From Nematopogon swammerdamellus (lineage: Eukaryota; Arthropoda; Insecta; Lepidoptera; Adelidae), in assembly GCA_946902875.1 (NCBI GenBank), contig OX336342.1, forward strand, positions 10,409,523 to 10,473,522: DNA of 64,000 nt. Direction: 5' to 3'. A program made the translations under genes and the position numbers. A model generated the notes under the pieces. It was not told the DNA's origin and made no database searches. It worked only from the letters and a program-made list of their open reading frames with translations. This document shows positions 23,796-35,695 of the stretch, one piece after another; position 1 is the first letter of the stretch; each line of letters opens with the position of its first letter.

Positions 23796-24200
23796 ATACT
23801 ACTTTTTGCCCGCGGCTTCGCTCGCGTGAAATTCGTATTTAAAAAGAAGAAAAAAGTAAGCTCGATACCGTACCTTTATTTCGGCGCGTGTAACAACTCG
23901 GTTTGTATGAGAGCCACATCTTAGCGTAACCGGAATTTAATTTTATTTAGCCTATCCTGTGTTCCGTATAGTTAAATGTGCTTCTACTAAGTTTAATCGA
24001 ATTCGGATGATCGGTTTAAGAGTTATGGAGGAACATACATACATACATACATACAGAAAAGATTTAAAAAAATCTTCAATTTAGTTTTAGTAGGTATCAT
24101 AAATAGAGTCTACAAACGCAGTATCTCATAAAACAAAGTAACTTACTCCATGGCCATCCTTTACAGATTTAATAGTAGTATTGATTGATATTGATTCAAC
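23796..24200 (+). repeat. ~400-bp repeat, second direct copy
   Basis: ttttgcccgcggcttcgctc start, aaaaagaagaaaaaagtaag, ttcggatgatcggtttaag, (CATA)n, atagagtctacaaacgc, gtatctcataaaacaaagta. Its start motif matches the common form better than the 22.56-kb copy. Confidence 0.8.
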
Positions 24201-24262
24201 CGGCCGGTTGAAATTTTCACAATATTTCTTACTATGGCGAATATCCAAAAAAATTATAAAAA

Positions 24263-24696
24263 AACCGGCCAAGTCCGAGTCGGACTCGCGCACTGACGTT
24301 TCCGCACCACAAAAAAAAACGCGTTTCTTGTATGGGAATAATTTTTTTACTTTTTCTATTTTTTATTATTCATTGTTATATCCGCCATATTAACGCATAC
24401 TCTGTGTGAAAATTTCAACCGGCTACCTATTACGGTTCCAAAGATACAGCAGAAGGACAGACTGACGGCGGCATAGGCTTAGTAATAGGCTTCCGTACGG
24501 GATACGAAACATAAAAATTTAAAAATTAAATACGGGAAACGGGTTTATTTTTATTTTGTTCTTTTGATCTATCGTCAAAACAGTAATACATGCAATCACT
24601 TTAGTAAAACAACAAATAAACGGTCAAACGTGAAAGTTGGACGGTCAAACGTGAGCGTGAACAGTGAACTCGAGTCCGACTCGCACTTGACCGGTT
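24263..24696 (+). mobile_element. Family G element with both termini (non-autonomous TIR element)
   Basis: The left end aaccggccaagtccgagtcg and the right end (reverse complement aaccggtcaagtgcgagtcg) are inverted repeats continuing into gactc. The interior holds the family G text (cgtttcttgtatggga, ttatatccgccatatt, taggcttccgtacgg). No transposase frame. The other G copies in this window are pieces lacking at least one end. Confidence 0.7.
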
Positions 24697-25342
24697 AGTT
24701 CTCACTCACCATCACACATCTTACACTACTCACACATACACACCCCAATTTACAGTGCCTATCTCTGTTATCTCTTGTATATTGTCTAGACTTGCTACCA
24801 CATGTTTGTTTCTGTTTGTTTTCGGTCGTTTATTAAAAAGGGGATTTATTTGTTTTGTAAAATAAGTGTGACGAATAAATCTATTTTCTTTGTTTATTTC
24901 TTTTTGCAATTATTTTAATCTTACTTTCCTTGCCTACTCTTGATTTAAATAACATAATCTGGCCTTTTCCACTTCGTAGTCCGAGGGACATAGCGTTAAG
25001 TGTGCGTGAGCAAAATACCGGTGGTAATTTTCAATTCCAACCAAAATCCCAAGAATTTGTCGGCGTAATCTCCATCCCGATAATCACGTTACACCGACAC
25101 GCCGCACCGCGGCCGGCACACCGAAACGCCGCCGCCCGCGCCGTCGCTACGCGCCGTGTCTACGCCGACACTACGCCGACACAACGCCGCCGTCACGACC
25201 GACACTACACAGGGGTTTGACACCTGACATCTCTGGCTGATCCTGCGCCTCCTCCTACGCTCCTTTCGGAAACACTCGGGTTGACTCGGCTCGAAAGCGA
25301 ACCAACTGAATCCGATATTCGTTTGGTCGTTTATGTAATTTG

Positions 25343-25412
25343 TTGGCTCAGTGGTATAAGAGTGTAGGATTTTAATTTTTTCGATCTCGACCATGGGTTC
25401 GTGTCCCTTTTG
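25343..25412 (+). pseudogene. tRNA-like sequence
   Basis: A box tggctcagtggtataagag and B box gggttcgtgtccc about 50 bases apart, as in tRNA-derived SINE promoters. A long T-run in the anticodon region and unpaired ends exclude a working tRNA. Confidence 0.45.
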
Positions 25413-25552
25413 TCAAAATTTGTTTTGTTTGGTTTTTTTAAAGCAATGTTAGGGTGTTAAAATTAGGTTATGGTTATTTTTTTATAACCACCTAAGAAAG
25501 CTTTATTTTCGGAGATACATACGTAACAAAAACGACATGCGCCGCTTCAACA

Positions 25553-25570
25553 TTAGGTTAGGTTAGGTTA
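25553..25570 (+). repeat. Short (TTAGG)n run
   Basis: Three tandem ttagg units plus tta. This is the insect telomere repeat motif, but three units occur by chance in AT-rich insect DNA. Confidence 0.5.
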
Positions 25571-26004
25571 TTTTTTTTTAAACCACCAAAAACATCACTA
25601 ATACATACCACACAACATCACTCATACCACACATTCCTCCTTCGAGCCGAAGTTTGCCGAAAGGAGCTAAAGGAGTAGGTTGTAGGATCGGGCAGGTCTT
25701 TCAGGTGGCGGACCGCACTACACAGTGGCCGCCACGGAGCCGTCTTCCTGCTTGACACGTGCCCCAGCCTTGATGACTTTAATTAGAAAATGTAATTTTC
25801 CCGTCGAAGGTAGTGACTAATATTCTTGGTTAATATTGATGAAATAATTAGATTCGTTTAAAAATTGCAACTATTTGTACGGCGTCTTTAATTGGAAAAG
25901 TTAAATACATATACGATTTTTTCTTAAGTATTTCAAGCCAGTCAAAGGCATACCTCCGTAAGTATAATATCTGCATCTGCATTTAAAAATTTTTAGTTCA
26001 AGAC

Positions 26005-26480
26005 TTGAACTACAAGTGCAAGTCGGACTCGCGCTCCAAGGGTTCCGTACCACCGCGTAATTGATCGGTTGTATTTTATTGTTTCACTTTAGAGTTTTAT
26101 ATTATAATTACACCAAGTTTGACCCTTGTATGTGATATAACTCTACAGATTAAGTATTTTCGGACTTTTTCCTTCACTTGTGCTGTGAACTTACTTCTTG
26201 CTATTTCGTGATTACCAATGATAAAGGGAAACAAGTACGCTATGGGTTTTGATGAGTGTCAAAATATGTGCCATAAATGGCTGTATATTTTGATTGCGTT
26301 GACTTCGAAGCTTGAATATTTTATACCTCCAAGGGACCGTAGATCTAGTATTTGATATTTACTTCAACTTCATACCTCTACCCATTTCTAACAAAAAAGG
26401 TATAGACAGACAGACAGACAGACGTTCGGACAACAAAGTGATCCTATAAGGGGTTTTTTCCTTTTGAGGTACGGAATCAT
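26005..26480 (+). repeat. Family G repeat, diverged long copy
   Basis: acaagtgcaagtcggactcg, then cgctccaagggttccgtacc, a (cagacaga) run at 26,405-26,423, aaagtgatcctataaggggt and gaggtacggaatcataataa at the end. Confidence 0.65.
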
Positions 26481-26819
26481 AATAAAAACAAAACACATTA
26501 TAGAAAACTATAATACGAATATTTTCCATTGATTAAAGCGAATTCAAAAATGTAGGGATGCGATTGAACTATTTCTGAACTCATTTGTAATTTTGACCTG
26601 TTTTGATAGATTTATCCGAAGGTTTGTGCTGGATCAAAGTACAAGTATTAAAGAGATAACATATTCAAGTAAATGAAATCTAGCAGTTCAAGAACAGTTT
26701 ACCCTTTTCTGTCCCGTATCAAATATTCCAACATAATTGGTTTGACTGAAATGCTCTACTGTTTTAAATTACTTTCACAAGCTGAAAACTATTTAAGTGT
26801 TTTAGGATAAAAGTATTTA

Positions 26820-27227
26820 TATATGGAAACTGACACGGTTGCCTATATATATCAGCTAGAACATGCGTGATGTCATGTCACCCCATAACTATATTTACAC
26901 AGCCGTTTCGGCCGCCCTAGCTAGCTAAGGTAAGAAGGGAAGGGATCTACAGTTTTACGTGCAATCCGAACCACGGTCAGCCTCCAACGGTCGAGCGGTC
27001 ACCCATCCATGTACTGACCGCGCCCAGGTGTGCTTATGATCCGACCGACAGTGGAACCAGGGCAAGCATTCTCTAACGTCCTACCGTCATCGTCGGTGAC
27101 GCTGACTAGTTATGTCTCTGTCTAGTTCATATAATTAGACAGAGACATAACTAGTCAGCGTCACCGACGTTGACGGCAGGACGTTAGAGAATGCTTGCCC
27201 AGTGCACCAATGAGCTAATGAGGCTGA
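26820..27227 (-). mobile_element. SINE family A with 5S-like head, split by a palindrome
   Basis: The minus strand has a 5S-rRNA-like segment at 26,997-27,034 (gggcgcggtcagtacatgga, tgggtgacc), then ccgtggttcggattgc and the body and tail to about 26,820. The tRNA-like start (agctcattggtgcact) lies at 27,198-27,220, separated from the rest by the inserted palindrome at 27,060-27,200. Confidence 0.75.
27060..27200. mobile_element. 141-bp foldback element
   Basis: Arms of about 65 bp (gggcaagcattctctaacgt inward, ending acgttagagaatgcttgccc) pair with only two internal mismatches and a very small centre near 27,130. Flanks agtggaacca and agtgcacca look like a degenerate 9-10-bp target duplication, and the SINE head is interrupted exactly here. 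Non-coding. Confidence 0.85.
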
Positions 27228-28668
27228 AATATCACTTTATAAGAAACGTTTTCAGTTTACCTAGAGATTATATGTAGGTAATAAATAAGGTACCAATTGC
27301 CATAAGAATGGAGAAGAACTTTCACAAAAAAAACCGTTTAAAAAGCCTCAATTAAACACATAAAGAGGGCTCGAAATTGTTCACATGCAATAACATCAAA
27401 GTTTCTGCCAAAAAAAAATACGGCTGAAAATTGTTCACAAACTTTCAGTACTGCTCGTACTCGTTTAACCCAGATTGCTATTTAGTAGAATCTATAAGTT
27501 AGCTCTAATATTGGTAAATCGGAGAATGATTAAAAAAATCTTCTATGAGCGGCTTCAATTGCAAAGTTTTAATTTGATCATCATCACCTGCAATGCAGCT
27601 CGGTACGCGTTGGGGGTGGTGAGGCGGGGCGGGGAGGGGCACTCCATGAAAAAGATAAGTAGAGAGGATTTGTTGATAGATATAATTTCTAGTAAGCCAT
27701 GTGTCGTATGTGTCGTGGAGAGCGCCTGGCTTAGCGAGGACAGGCACGAATTATTATAGTTCACCAATCACGCACCGTTTAACCTCGTGCACTGGGTCGC
27801 GTCGCGATCGCTAAGTGTACGCAACTGATGCGATTCCACGCCCACTTCGATGACGTATGCCCACAGTTGGTGGCGAAGTACCCAGTTTGAGAAGTTAGAA
27901 CAACTCGCGACTCCAACAACTCAACCTCCGTGGGGCGCGCTCCGAGTGAGAGCGCTGTTTGTGTAGACAAATGGCGTGGTTTATGTCGCGTCACATTCTG
28001 TTTACCCTTTCGCAACGGCAGTACATATCCGCGTACTCACAGTATCTCTCACAGCTCAAGGGGCATATACAGTTTTATACAGATCTATACATACCGAATG
28101 CGTAGAATACGGACGCAGCAAATATGATTTTGTACCAAATAATTAATAAAATATCCTCTGCGGCTCATCATTCGGAATATCTCATGTACTGTTACGTTCT
28201 ACGAATATTTCGACAAGAAAATTAAACTCCCTCAGAAACACATTCGGCACTTCTTCTCAAGGGAATGAAACCCAGACAGAACTTATGTACTTTAACAGAC
28301 GTCCCAGAAGCCCATCGACATCGAGAGGATGAAAAACATCTCCATCTGTGGGTCGTTCTCAAGATGTGTGTTTAGGCGACGACGACATCGCGTCGACCCT
28401 AACCTTTATAATTATCTTATAATCAGATTACTCAGACAACTTGACTATTTGCTCGGCGAACCCGCAAGGGTCTTTAGGCCGAAAGGTCTACAATTTAGGT
28501 CAATTTAATAGTGAACGTCTTGCGTATGAGAAGCCAAGCTTAGGTATATCGTATCTAGGCAATAACGAAATCTAGAGACAATGTAACATACAAGCTTCGG
28601 GCTTATGAGATGTTATGTTTAGTTAGAGCATTGTTCCACATAAGATGTGGTTTCTCTGTCAAGAAATG
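27228..28668. other. No gene recognised; balanced-composition segment
   Basis: 27,770-28,080 is unusually GC-balanced and repeat-free (cgcgtcgcgatcgctaag, ggcgcgctccgagtgagag), a candidate regulatory or leader segment, but no TATA box, exon or protein was recognised. Confidence 0.35.
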
Positions 28669-28784
28669 TATACAGGCTGTTCGGCACATCGACCGATTTT
28701 TTTTTTGTAGGTAAGTGGGGTCATTTGCTAGGTTGTGACCCATGATACATTTTGTCAGGTGTCACGTGGTATCGAGATACGATA

Positions 28785-29505
28785 TTTTTTATTATTTATT
28801 TATTTATTTAAAAACTCGTCGGTAACACTACATTACAAGGCATGACGATACATTACAAGCAATTCTAAATAAAATGACATAATCTATATTCTAATTATTT
28901 AATTAATAACAAACCTTAAAACATAATAACTCAAAAATACAATAAAATCAATGTTCAAAAAGCCAAATTCAGAGATGCATCAGAATAATTAAAACCTTAT
29001 AAATAAATGCAATGTAAATATAAATACTATGAAACCTATCATTATTATGGTGCAAGAAACACATGAAATAGTCATTCAATAAAAATAAAAAATTGTCATT
29101 CAATAAAAATAAAAAATAGTTATTTAATAAAAATTAAAAATTAATAAAAAATACCATTTAGCTATTTACATTCTGTGAAAAATTCATTAAGTGCATAAAA
29201 AGGCCGTTCTAGTAGGCATTTCCTGAGTTCATTTTTAAATCTACTTTTTGATTGACAATCCAATCAAAATATAATTTGGTAATGCATTGAAGATTAGAAT
29301 GGACATATATTCATTGCCCTTTTTCATTAAAGTTAATCTTGCTTTTGGCAATGCAAGTTTTCTTCTATCTCTTAGTACATATCGATTTTGCTGATTGCCT
29401 TGCTTTTCAAAATTATTAATGTTATTGTAGGTCTCTAGGCTCATAATGTAAATATATAAATTTATTACAGTCAATATTTCCAATTGTTTAAAAAGAGGCC
29501 TACAA
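28785..29505 (-). mobile_element. 5'-truncated LINE nested in the TIR element
   Basis: The minus strand ends in an aaataaataaataaataata tail at about 28,787-28,812, preceded by an AT-rich 3' UTR and a reverse-transcriptase C-terminal frame. Comparison with the uninterrupted relative at 36,942-36,965 places the right boundary at about 29,505. Confidence 0.7.
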
Positions 29506-29510
29506 GTATC
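29162..29510 (-). pseudogene. LINE reverse transcriptase C-terminus, frameshifted
   Basis: Reads RPLFKQLEILTVINLYIYIM, LPKARLTLMKKGNEYMSI and then, after a one-base shift near 29,245, SRFKNELRKCLLERPFYALN and EFFTECK before a stop at 29,162. This is the usual C-terminus downstream of the polymerase domain in jockey/CR1-like elements. The catalytic domain is absent. Confidence 0.75.
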
Positions 29511-30473
29511 TTCATTTTTGAAAATTACCAAAATCCCAGCTTTATCCCCTTGTAACTTTTTTGTTACAAGGGGTTGTGTAAATTTATCTGATTTTACGAT
29601 GTATCTTTGTTCTAGAAAAAATATCATTTGATGAAGTCAATACCATGAAAAGGACTTATGAACCTCCCAAAGTGTTAAAATATGACAGAATCTTAATTTC
29701 TTAATTAATAAAAAAAAAAACTGACAGCAATTGAGCATCGTTTTCTTTTTAAAAATTGTATTTCGTGCAGATACAATAATAAACAAAAAATTTACAAGGG
29801 GTCAAAGCTGGGATTCTAGTAATTTCCAAAAATAAAGAAAAAAAAATCGTATCTCGATACCGCGTGACACCCGACAAGAGGTATCATATTTCAAAACCTT
29901 GCAAATGAGCCCTACTACATATTTCAAAACCTTACACACTTACCTACAAAAAAATTTTGTCGGTCGATGTGCCGAATACGCTGTATAATTTTTACGGTTT
30001 ATGCATTGCGCACTGACAAGTGTGTTGTAACAGTAATGTGTGTTGTATCCGCATTTTCAAAATGAGCGTTCAGCGTTCAGCCGGCGTGTAGAGAAAGCGA
30101 GCTGAACTCGTAAGTTTGCGCGGACGTGCGGGAAGTCATGCACCGCGTAGTAGTGCAACCCCGCACCTAATGTGGTCGGGGGGTATTTCCTTCCAAATAG
30201 TGAAACAATCGGATTTCTATGTGCCCCAATTGAGACATAATATCACGTTCATATTCGTGATATCAGACCTTCTCGTAAATGCATTGACCCGGTGATTCCA
30301 AAAATAAAGACTCACACGCACTATAAATAAACTATACTCGTGTGTTTTGCAGTTTAAATCTAGTTGACTGGCAGCAAACATAATTAGTATAACATAGTTT
30401 TCTCGTGTTACATTAGGTATGTATGCACCTAGTTGTCTAACATGTGACGACATCCCACCCGTACAATTTTTAA

Positions 30474-30625
30474 AATTTTTTTTTTATATAAACTGACACG
30501 GTTAGCTGCATCACCTACAACATTCGTGATGTCAGCCCATAGCACAAGGTGAACTAGGCGCCATGTCAGTTCTTCCCTTGTTTTCATGTCGGCTACACTG
30601 AACTGGACGGAAAACACGAACTACT
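30474..30625 (-). mobile_element. SINE family A, 3' half
   Basis: PolyT at 30,477-30,484, then aaactgacacggttagctgc and catcacctacaacattcgtg, ending near gaactggacggaaaacacga. Confidence 0.75.
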
Positions 30626-33569
30626 CGTGTTCTGACCACTCTGCTTATTTACATTACCTATATCAAGTTTAAATTGAATTTAAGTTGATTTAAAAAAAAA
30701 TGTCGTCGTCCATAAAACTTTAGATGTTAATCTGAAACTTAGGCGTTTATTTGATTTAAATCTGATTTCTCTTTCTATTCTAATTGAAATTTGTTTGCGG
30801 TGAAGCCGCTGTTAACGTGATTAACGTTTGCTCGGAAACATTAATTCTCGTTACTTGAGACACACTCCACAAATAAACAAAAACACGATTTAATTTATTT
30901 TCAAAATGTGTCATGCCGGTCGATACTTTTGGATTACGTCCACATGCTACGTCTAAGATGCTTTTTTGTGTGACTGTGATTATGTAAAATATGTCTTATC
31001 ATATTTTTATAAGCATGGTTAGACCATTTCTAAATATTTTAAAGTTTAATTTAAAATGTAATTTTAATACTTATTACAATATTTAAAATGTGTACTGAAC
31101 AATTTCTTGTAATAAAAACAGACATATTACTAGTAAATTGAAAATAATAATCCTATTATGAGATGAAAGCCGTCGGCGGCAGCGGCGGAGGCGGCGCGTT
31201 GAATATTCCTGTGAGACTTATAATAACTTGATCTGCCATTACGTTTTTCATAAACAAAAACATTTATTTTGAATATTTAAATGAAATTTATGTTGTCACA
31301 ATATTATTCATACGTCGAGTATAAGACCAATGTTTAAGAAGCAAAGATTAAAATTAAATGCTATCATAACGGCCAGCTTTCCTTGGCATGCAGCAGAATT
31401 TTATATAGAACCATCACATCACATCACATGTAGGTATATTGATATCGTTCTGAAAGTGCATAGTTACTGTTCCTTTTTCTACGCGTCACATATCACGCGA
31501 TATTTAATTTTTTTAAATGTGAAAATGAATATCATCGTTCGTTTAAGTACACACAGGTAGAGTAAGCTTAGTTATTGTTCATGCAAATGTAAGGAAGAAC
31601 ATTAAACCACTCCCGAGCTAGTTACGAGTATGAGTGCTAAAGTCAGTTTTATTTTCTAGTCGGAGTCTTTATAGCCGCCAGCACTCCGGTAATTGAATCA
31701 TGCAGTCAACATTACTTTAACGATCCATTATTTTTGTGCACTTTCTCTTGCTACTTTACATTTTAGGATTATTGTCATAACATCACAATCCTCTCTCGAG
31801 TTTTTGTGATTTTATCGCGTTTGCGTAGACCTATTTATCGCTGCTCGTAATGTTTACAGAACAGTGTCGGTTCGTTTAAATTTCAAGTATTACTTTTGTG
31901 AAAACATTTCATTAAGTTCAATTTGTGTAGTATCTATTTGCTTCAGTGTTTGATTTGATATCGTTCATGTTTAAGTCATCGCATGCTACATCGGTAACTA
32001 TCAATGTTTCCTTATAATAACCGAATACAAACCAGAATAGCAGAGTCTCTAAATATTTGTGACCGATACGATCTTGCCATTAAAATAATGGAAGCTGTAT
32101 AGGTACAAGTTTTGCTAGTGACTGAGTATCGTCATGATCATTATATATGACCCTAGGACGTTGACACATTCATAGTATCTATATTTAATTATATTTCTAT
32201 TGACATCAAACCTAAACAATTTTGTTAAATATTTGTAGTGATCATTCTGAAGTTAACACTCCGGAGACTGTCTCCCGGCAGTTGTGAAGTCAGAACATCA
32301 TACCTATAACAACATACTAACATTCGGTCCTGCTTTCCGAAAGTGAACTATATTCACGCTAGGGGATATTCACGCATAGACTACATGATTTATATATAAC
32401 GAATTATACAGAAATTATGAATATGTAAGTAAGTAAACAATTTGTTTCAATCTATTGCAGAGGACTGGATCGAATATGTCTCGGTTTATAAATTAAGGCT
32501 GTTCAAAATAACTCACAAAGCCGATCGGCTAGGCTTAAAAAGCTGAGATATTTTGGAAAGTATTATGCAATTTATACTTTATAATATGTTAGTTTAGATT
32601 TCGAAAATTTAATTGTTCTAATAATTAGAATTATACAACAATTTATTAGTACGTACAGACATCTTAAAATAATTACTTTAAACTACCTCAACTATAATTT
32701 AATCATACATAGAATACAACTCTGCATGGTATAGGGTAGGTCCGTTTTTGTCGTTTTATCGTTTACGCTGTACTCGGACGCTGTAGAACAAATAATTTCC
32801 TTCTATCTGTCTATCTCCTTTCTTACTACACAGTTCAGAGGCTGGAAGTTAATATTTCTTCTTTAAATAAAAATGTGTACCTAGTTTACAAAGTAAAGTT
32901 ATTTACCTTATTAAAGTGCGCGTTAAAGTTTCTAGAGGAATCGGGCAAAAGGTTTATTTAAAAATGCATTGTGAAACAAAACTCAAGATTTTATTTATTT
33001 ATTTTTCTTTGCAGTTATTTCAGTCGGGACTCTGGCGTCTACTGCTCAGTGGGTTTACTGTTTAGGTATCATGTTTTACATAATTTTATTTTTTCTAGGA
33101 TAATTTATAGGTTAATTAATGGAAAAATATTTAGACATAATTTTCGTTCTCAAATTCCGTCGTATAATTTCTTGCAAGTTGTTTATGAAAGCTTCCTTCA
33201 TTCAATGACATATTTTTTGTTCTTTTAACTTTCATTACTTAATAAATTAGCATTTTCCCTTGGAATAAATGAATCGAAAATGATGATAAAATAATGGAAA
33301 ATTAAACATCAGTCTGAGGGTTTACTATATTACATCGTCAATTACTTTCAATGGAAAATTCACGACAAATAACCATCTACTTCCTTCCGCCAGAAGAACG
33401 ATGTAATTGGCATCATTGGTCATCTTGAATCTAAGTTTAGTTTATTATTTAAATTATGTAATTATTACGTAATTACAAAGTTTTCTCCTAAGCTTTCGAT
33501 CGAAAAATCGCTTACAGAAATCGACAGCGGGATTTGCTGAATGTTTGTATTAAATTTTACAAAACTTAA
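30626..33569. other. Long stretch without recognised genes
   Basis: AT-rich and repeat-poor. A GC/GGC-rich spot at 31,169-31,199 stands out. Nothing with coding character was recognised. Confidence 0.4.
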
Positions 33570-33995
33570 AAACGTGTTAAGTGCGGACGTTGTTGACACA
33601 CAGAGGGTTCCGTAGCCATGTGTGCCTTCCTTTTGCACGTATATATAGCGAGTGTGTGCAGCAATTACGCGGTCGCGCTCGCACGTATATCGCGTATCGC
33701 GCCATCTGCCGGTGACCGTTCATACTTTTGTAATTAAAATGTTTGGATAATTCGGTAGATGGCAATCTGCATAATATTATGATACTTGTATGGGGACCTC
33801 CTTTAGTTTTTTACTTTTGCCTTTTTTATCTTTTTGTTTTCATATCCGCCATAATAAAACATATTCCGCGAAAATTTCAATCGCCTACCTATTACGGTTC
33901 AAAAGGTACAGCCCTCAGACGGACAGATAGACAGACAGACAGACGGCGCAGGCGCTTAGTAATAGGTTTCAGTATGGATACGGAACCATAAAAAT
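33570..33995 (+). repeat. Family G repeat, long copy
   Basis: aagtgcggacgttgttg, gagggttccgtagcc, then cttgtatggggacctc, ttcatatccgccataa, cctattacggttcaaaagg, (gacagacagacagac), cggatacc-like end. The first symmetric part of the end motif is eroded. Confidence 0.65.
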
Positions 33996-34049
33996 ACTAA
34001 AATTTTTTGTTCTGGTTTTCTAATATTTTGCGAGGGATTTCGCTTCATA

Positions 34050-34165
34050 CTTTTTTTTTATGGGAAGGTCGACATATGGCGCGCCAGACTAACGCAGAGG
34101 TATAGTCCGACGGCGCCCACACGGGCATTCGGATACTTACGGGGGCTTCGAATACCATGTCGGTT
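34050..34165 (-). mobile_element. LINE 3' tail with polyA, reversed
   Basis: PolyT, then cgacatatggcgcgcc and cacgggcattcggatactta, cgaataccatgtcggt. The same text is attached to the reverse-transcriptase pseudogene at 48.9 kb. Confidence 0.7.
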
Positions 34166-34751
34166 ATAATGTGTAAATAGGCTCGCTGTGTTACAATATT
34201 ACTCTATGTTAGTAGCTTAGAGAGCTCGCATGTCGCTCCCACGTCCCCTTGTTGGCACATTCCGCCCGTTGTTCGCACTCCTCCGCGCGCCGCGCGCCGC
34301 GCCGGCCGCTCCCGGACAGAAGCCTTCTCGCGAGGACCCTCATTAGGGCTCATGAATAAAGGACTCTGCTGCAAAAACTTCGTATTAATAAATGACGGAC
34401 GAGGTAGTTGGACGCTGTTTGCTACGAACCGAAGCGTTGCAAAGTTTTGATTTCGGAAATTTGTTTTTAGGCAAAAAGACGACGGCAGGCGAAGTTGTAA
34501 TATAGGTAATGTTAGATGTTTATTTAGCTTACGGAAAAAGTTTATTTTCATTTTAAATACACATCGACTGCGACTGATGAAACTATTGGATGGAACAATT
34601 TGTGAGTTTACTGTACAAGGTATCCTGAAGTAGCTCTAATAACTTCTAACAACTTCGGGAGAAGCTCCTGTAGGTAAACTGTAACGACAGTTAAAATAAG
34701 TATATACATATTTTCCGTATTAAGTAGTTTGAGCGAATAGTGCATATATAT
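34166..34751. other. No gene recognised; CpG-rich spot
   Basis: 34,275-34,320 is GC-rich (gcgcgccgcgcgccgcgcc). It overlaps a 115-codon minus-strand frame that has no recognisable domain. Confidence 0.4.
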
Positions 34752-34850
34752 AGTGGTTTCGCGAGAAGAGGGGGTTTTAGCTCTGTCGACTGTACCATTG
34801 GTCCCTCGACACAGCCACCCATGTTGGTTTACATAAAAAAAAAATATGGA
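34752..34850 (+). mobile_element. Retroelement stub family C with polyA
   Basis: gtggtttcgcgagaagaggg, ctctgtcgactgtacc, cctcgacacagccacccatg, ttggtttacat and an A-run. A close copy is at 58,811-58,905 and a reversed piece at 46,105-46,170. Confidence 0.75.
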
Positions 34851-35467
34851 GCCTTAAATCGACGTATTTCACTTGAAATGAGAATGGAAGTGTGAACCAT
34901 AATGCTTAGAATAGACAATAATTTCAAGCAAAAATAAAATAAAGCTAAATTGTTTTATTTCAAGCAAAACATTTCGTAACCTGTTTTTAATGTACAGCCT
35001 CTATACCTATACAGGCGTAAAAGGTGTGATTGTGTTTAACCGGTAACCCAGGAAGTGCGGCACCTCCCAAATTACACTTTTTCTTCATCACTTCCTTCCG
35101 GGATATCGCTTCTTTTTTGCCGTAATTAATGAGTCCAAAAAGTCTTGCGAATTAAAGAATAAATCCCATGACATTTCGCGGATTTAATTATAATTACGAG
35201 TAAATCTCACATTTTGCAGCAACATTTTCAAGTTTTAGTTAGTTAGACAAGACGAAAGTTGATTTTTTTCCCAACACGCATGATGATCATATAGAAGAAG
35301 AATTCAGAAGTGAGATCGATGCGGACACACATTTGTGATCTGGACTTTATGTTGAACAGTTCTAACGAATCTCAGCTTGACAAGTTATATTACTGCATGC
35401 ACCTGCTATTTATGTTTAAGTTCTTTGTTCGGTGAAATAAAATAGCTTCAATTCCTCAACATTGTAA

Positions 35468-35695
35468 TCCTTACCTATAATAAAATCCAACGTCTGCTTT
35501 CTGTCTGAGTGTCTGAGTGTATGTCTGTCTGTCCGCTTATAACTCGAGAACCACTGAACCGATTTTAATAAAACAAAATTCTACGGATAGCTTGATTCTT
35601 CCCATCAACTATAGGCTACTTACTATCACGCTAAATAGCTTATGAGGTTAGCAGTGAAGTGAAATATGAGAGCGGGCGGAGCCGCGGGCACAGCT
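35468..35695 (+). repeat. 228-bp repeat, near-identical to 38,851-39,086
   Basis: From tccttacctataataaaatc through a gtctgagtgtctgagtg stretch, ataactcgagaaccactgaa and ttcttcccatcaactatagg to gagcgggcggagccgcggg. The two copies differ by one gtgtctga unit and only a couple of substitutions, so they are young or recently exchanged. Confidence 0.9.

Larger units (their letters stand above)
24930..25735. other. GC-rich patch, inverted arms and tRNA-like insert
   Basis: 25,090-25,210 is dense in CpG with cgccgacac repeated. The text ctcctttcggaaac...cggctcgaaag at 25,259-25,302 recurs reversed at 25,630-25,672 (cttcgagccgaag...ccgaaaggag), giving inverted arms about 400 bp apart around a tRNA-like sequence and a short TTAGG run. 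It may be one mobile element. No protein assigned. Confidence 0.35.
28673..29983. mobile_element. Long-TIR DNA element with a nested LINE
   Basis: Both ends carry CAG..T.TTCGGCACATCGACCGA, flanked by TATA (28,669-28,672 and 29,984-29,987). The arms stay similar inward over about 250 bp: gtaggtaagtg, gtgtcacgYggtatcgaRat and aatcccagcttt occur in both. Without the LINE (about 28,785-29,505) the element would be ~590 bp. No transposase. A one-ended relative lies at 36,832-37,195. Confidence 0.8.

Noticed and set aside
25089..25394. 101-codon frames on both strands
   Set aside because: Caused by the CpG-rich cgccgacac repeats, which lack stop codons in several frames.
25553..25570. Interstitial telomere array
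   Set aside because: Only three TTAGG units; too short to indicate telomeric origin.
34204..34551. 115-codon minus-strand frame, Arg/Ala-rich
   Set aside because: It crosses a GC-rich low-complexity spot; no family recognised.
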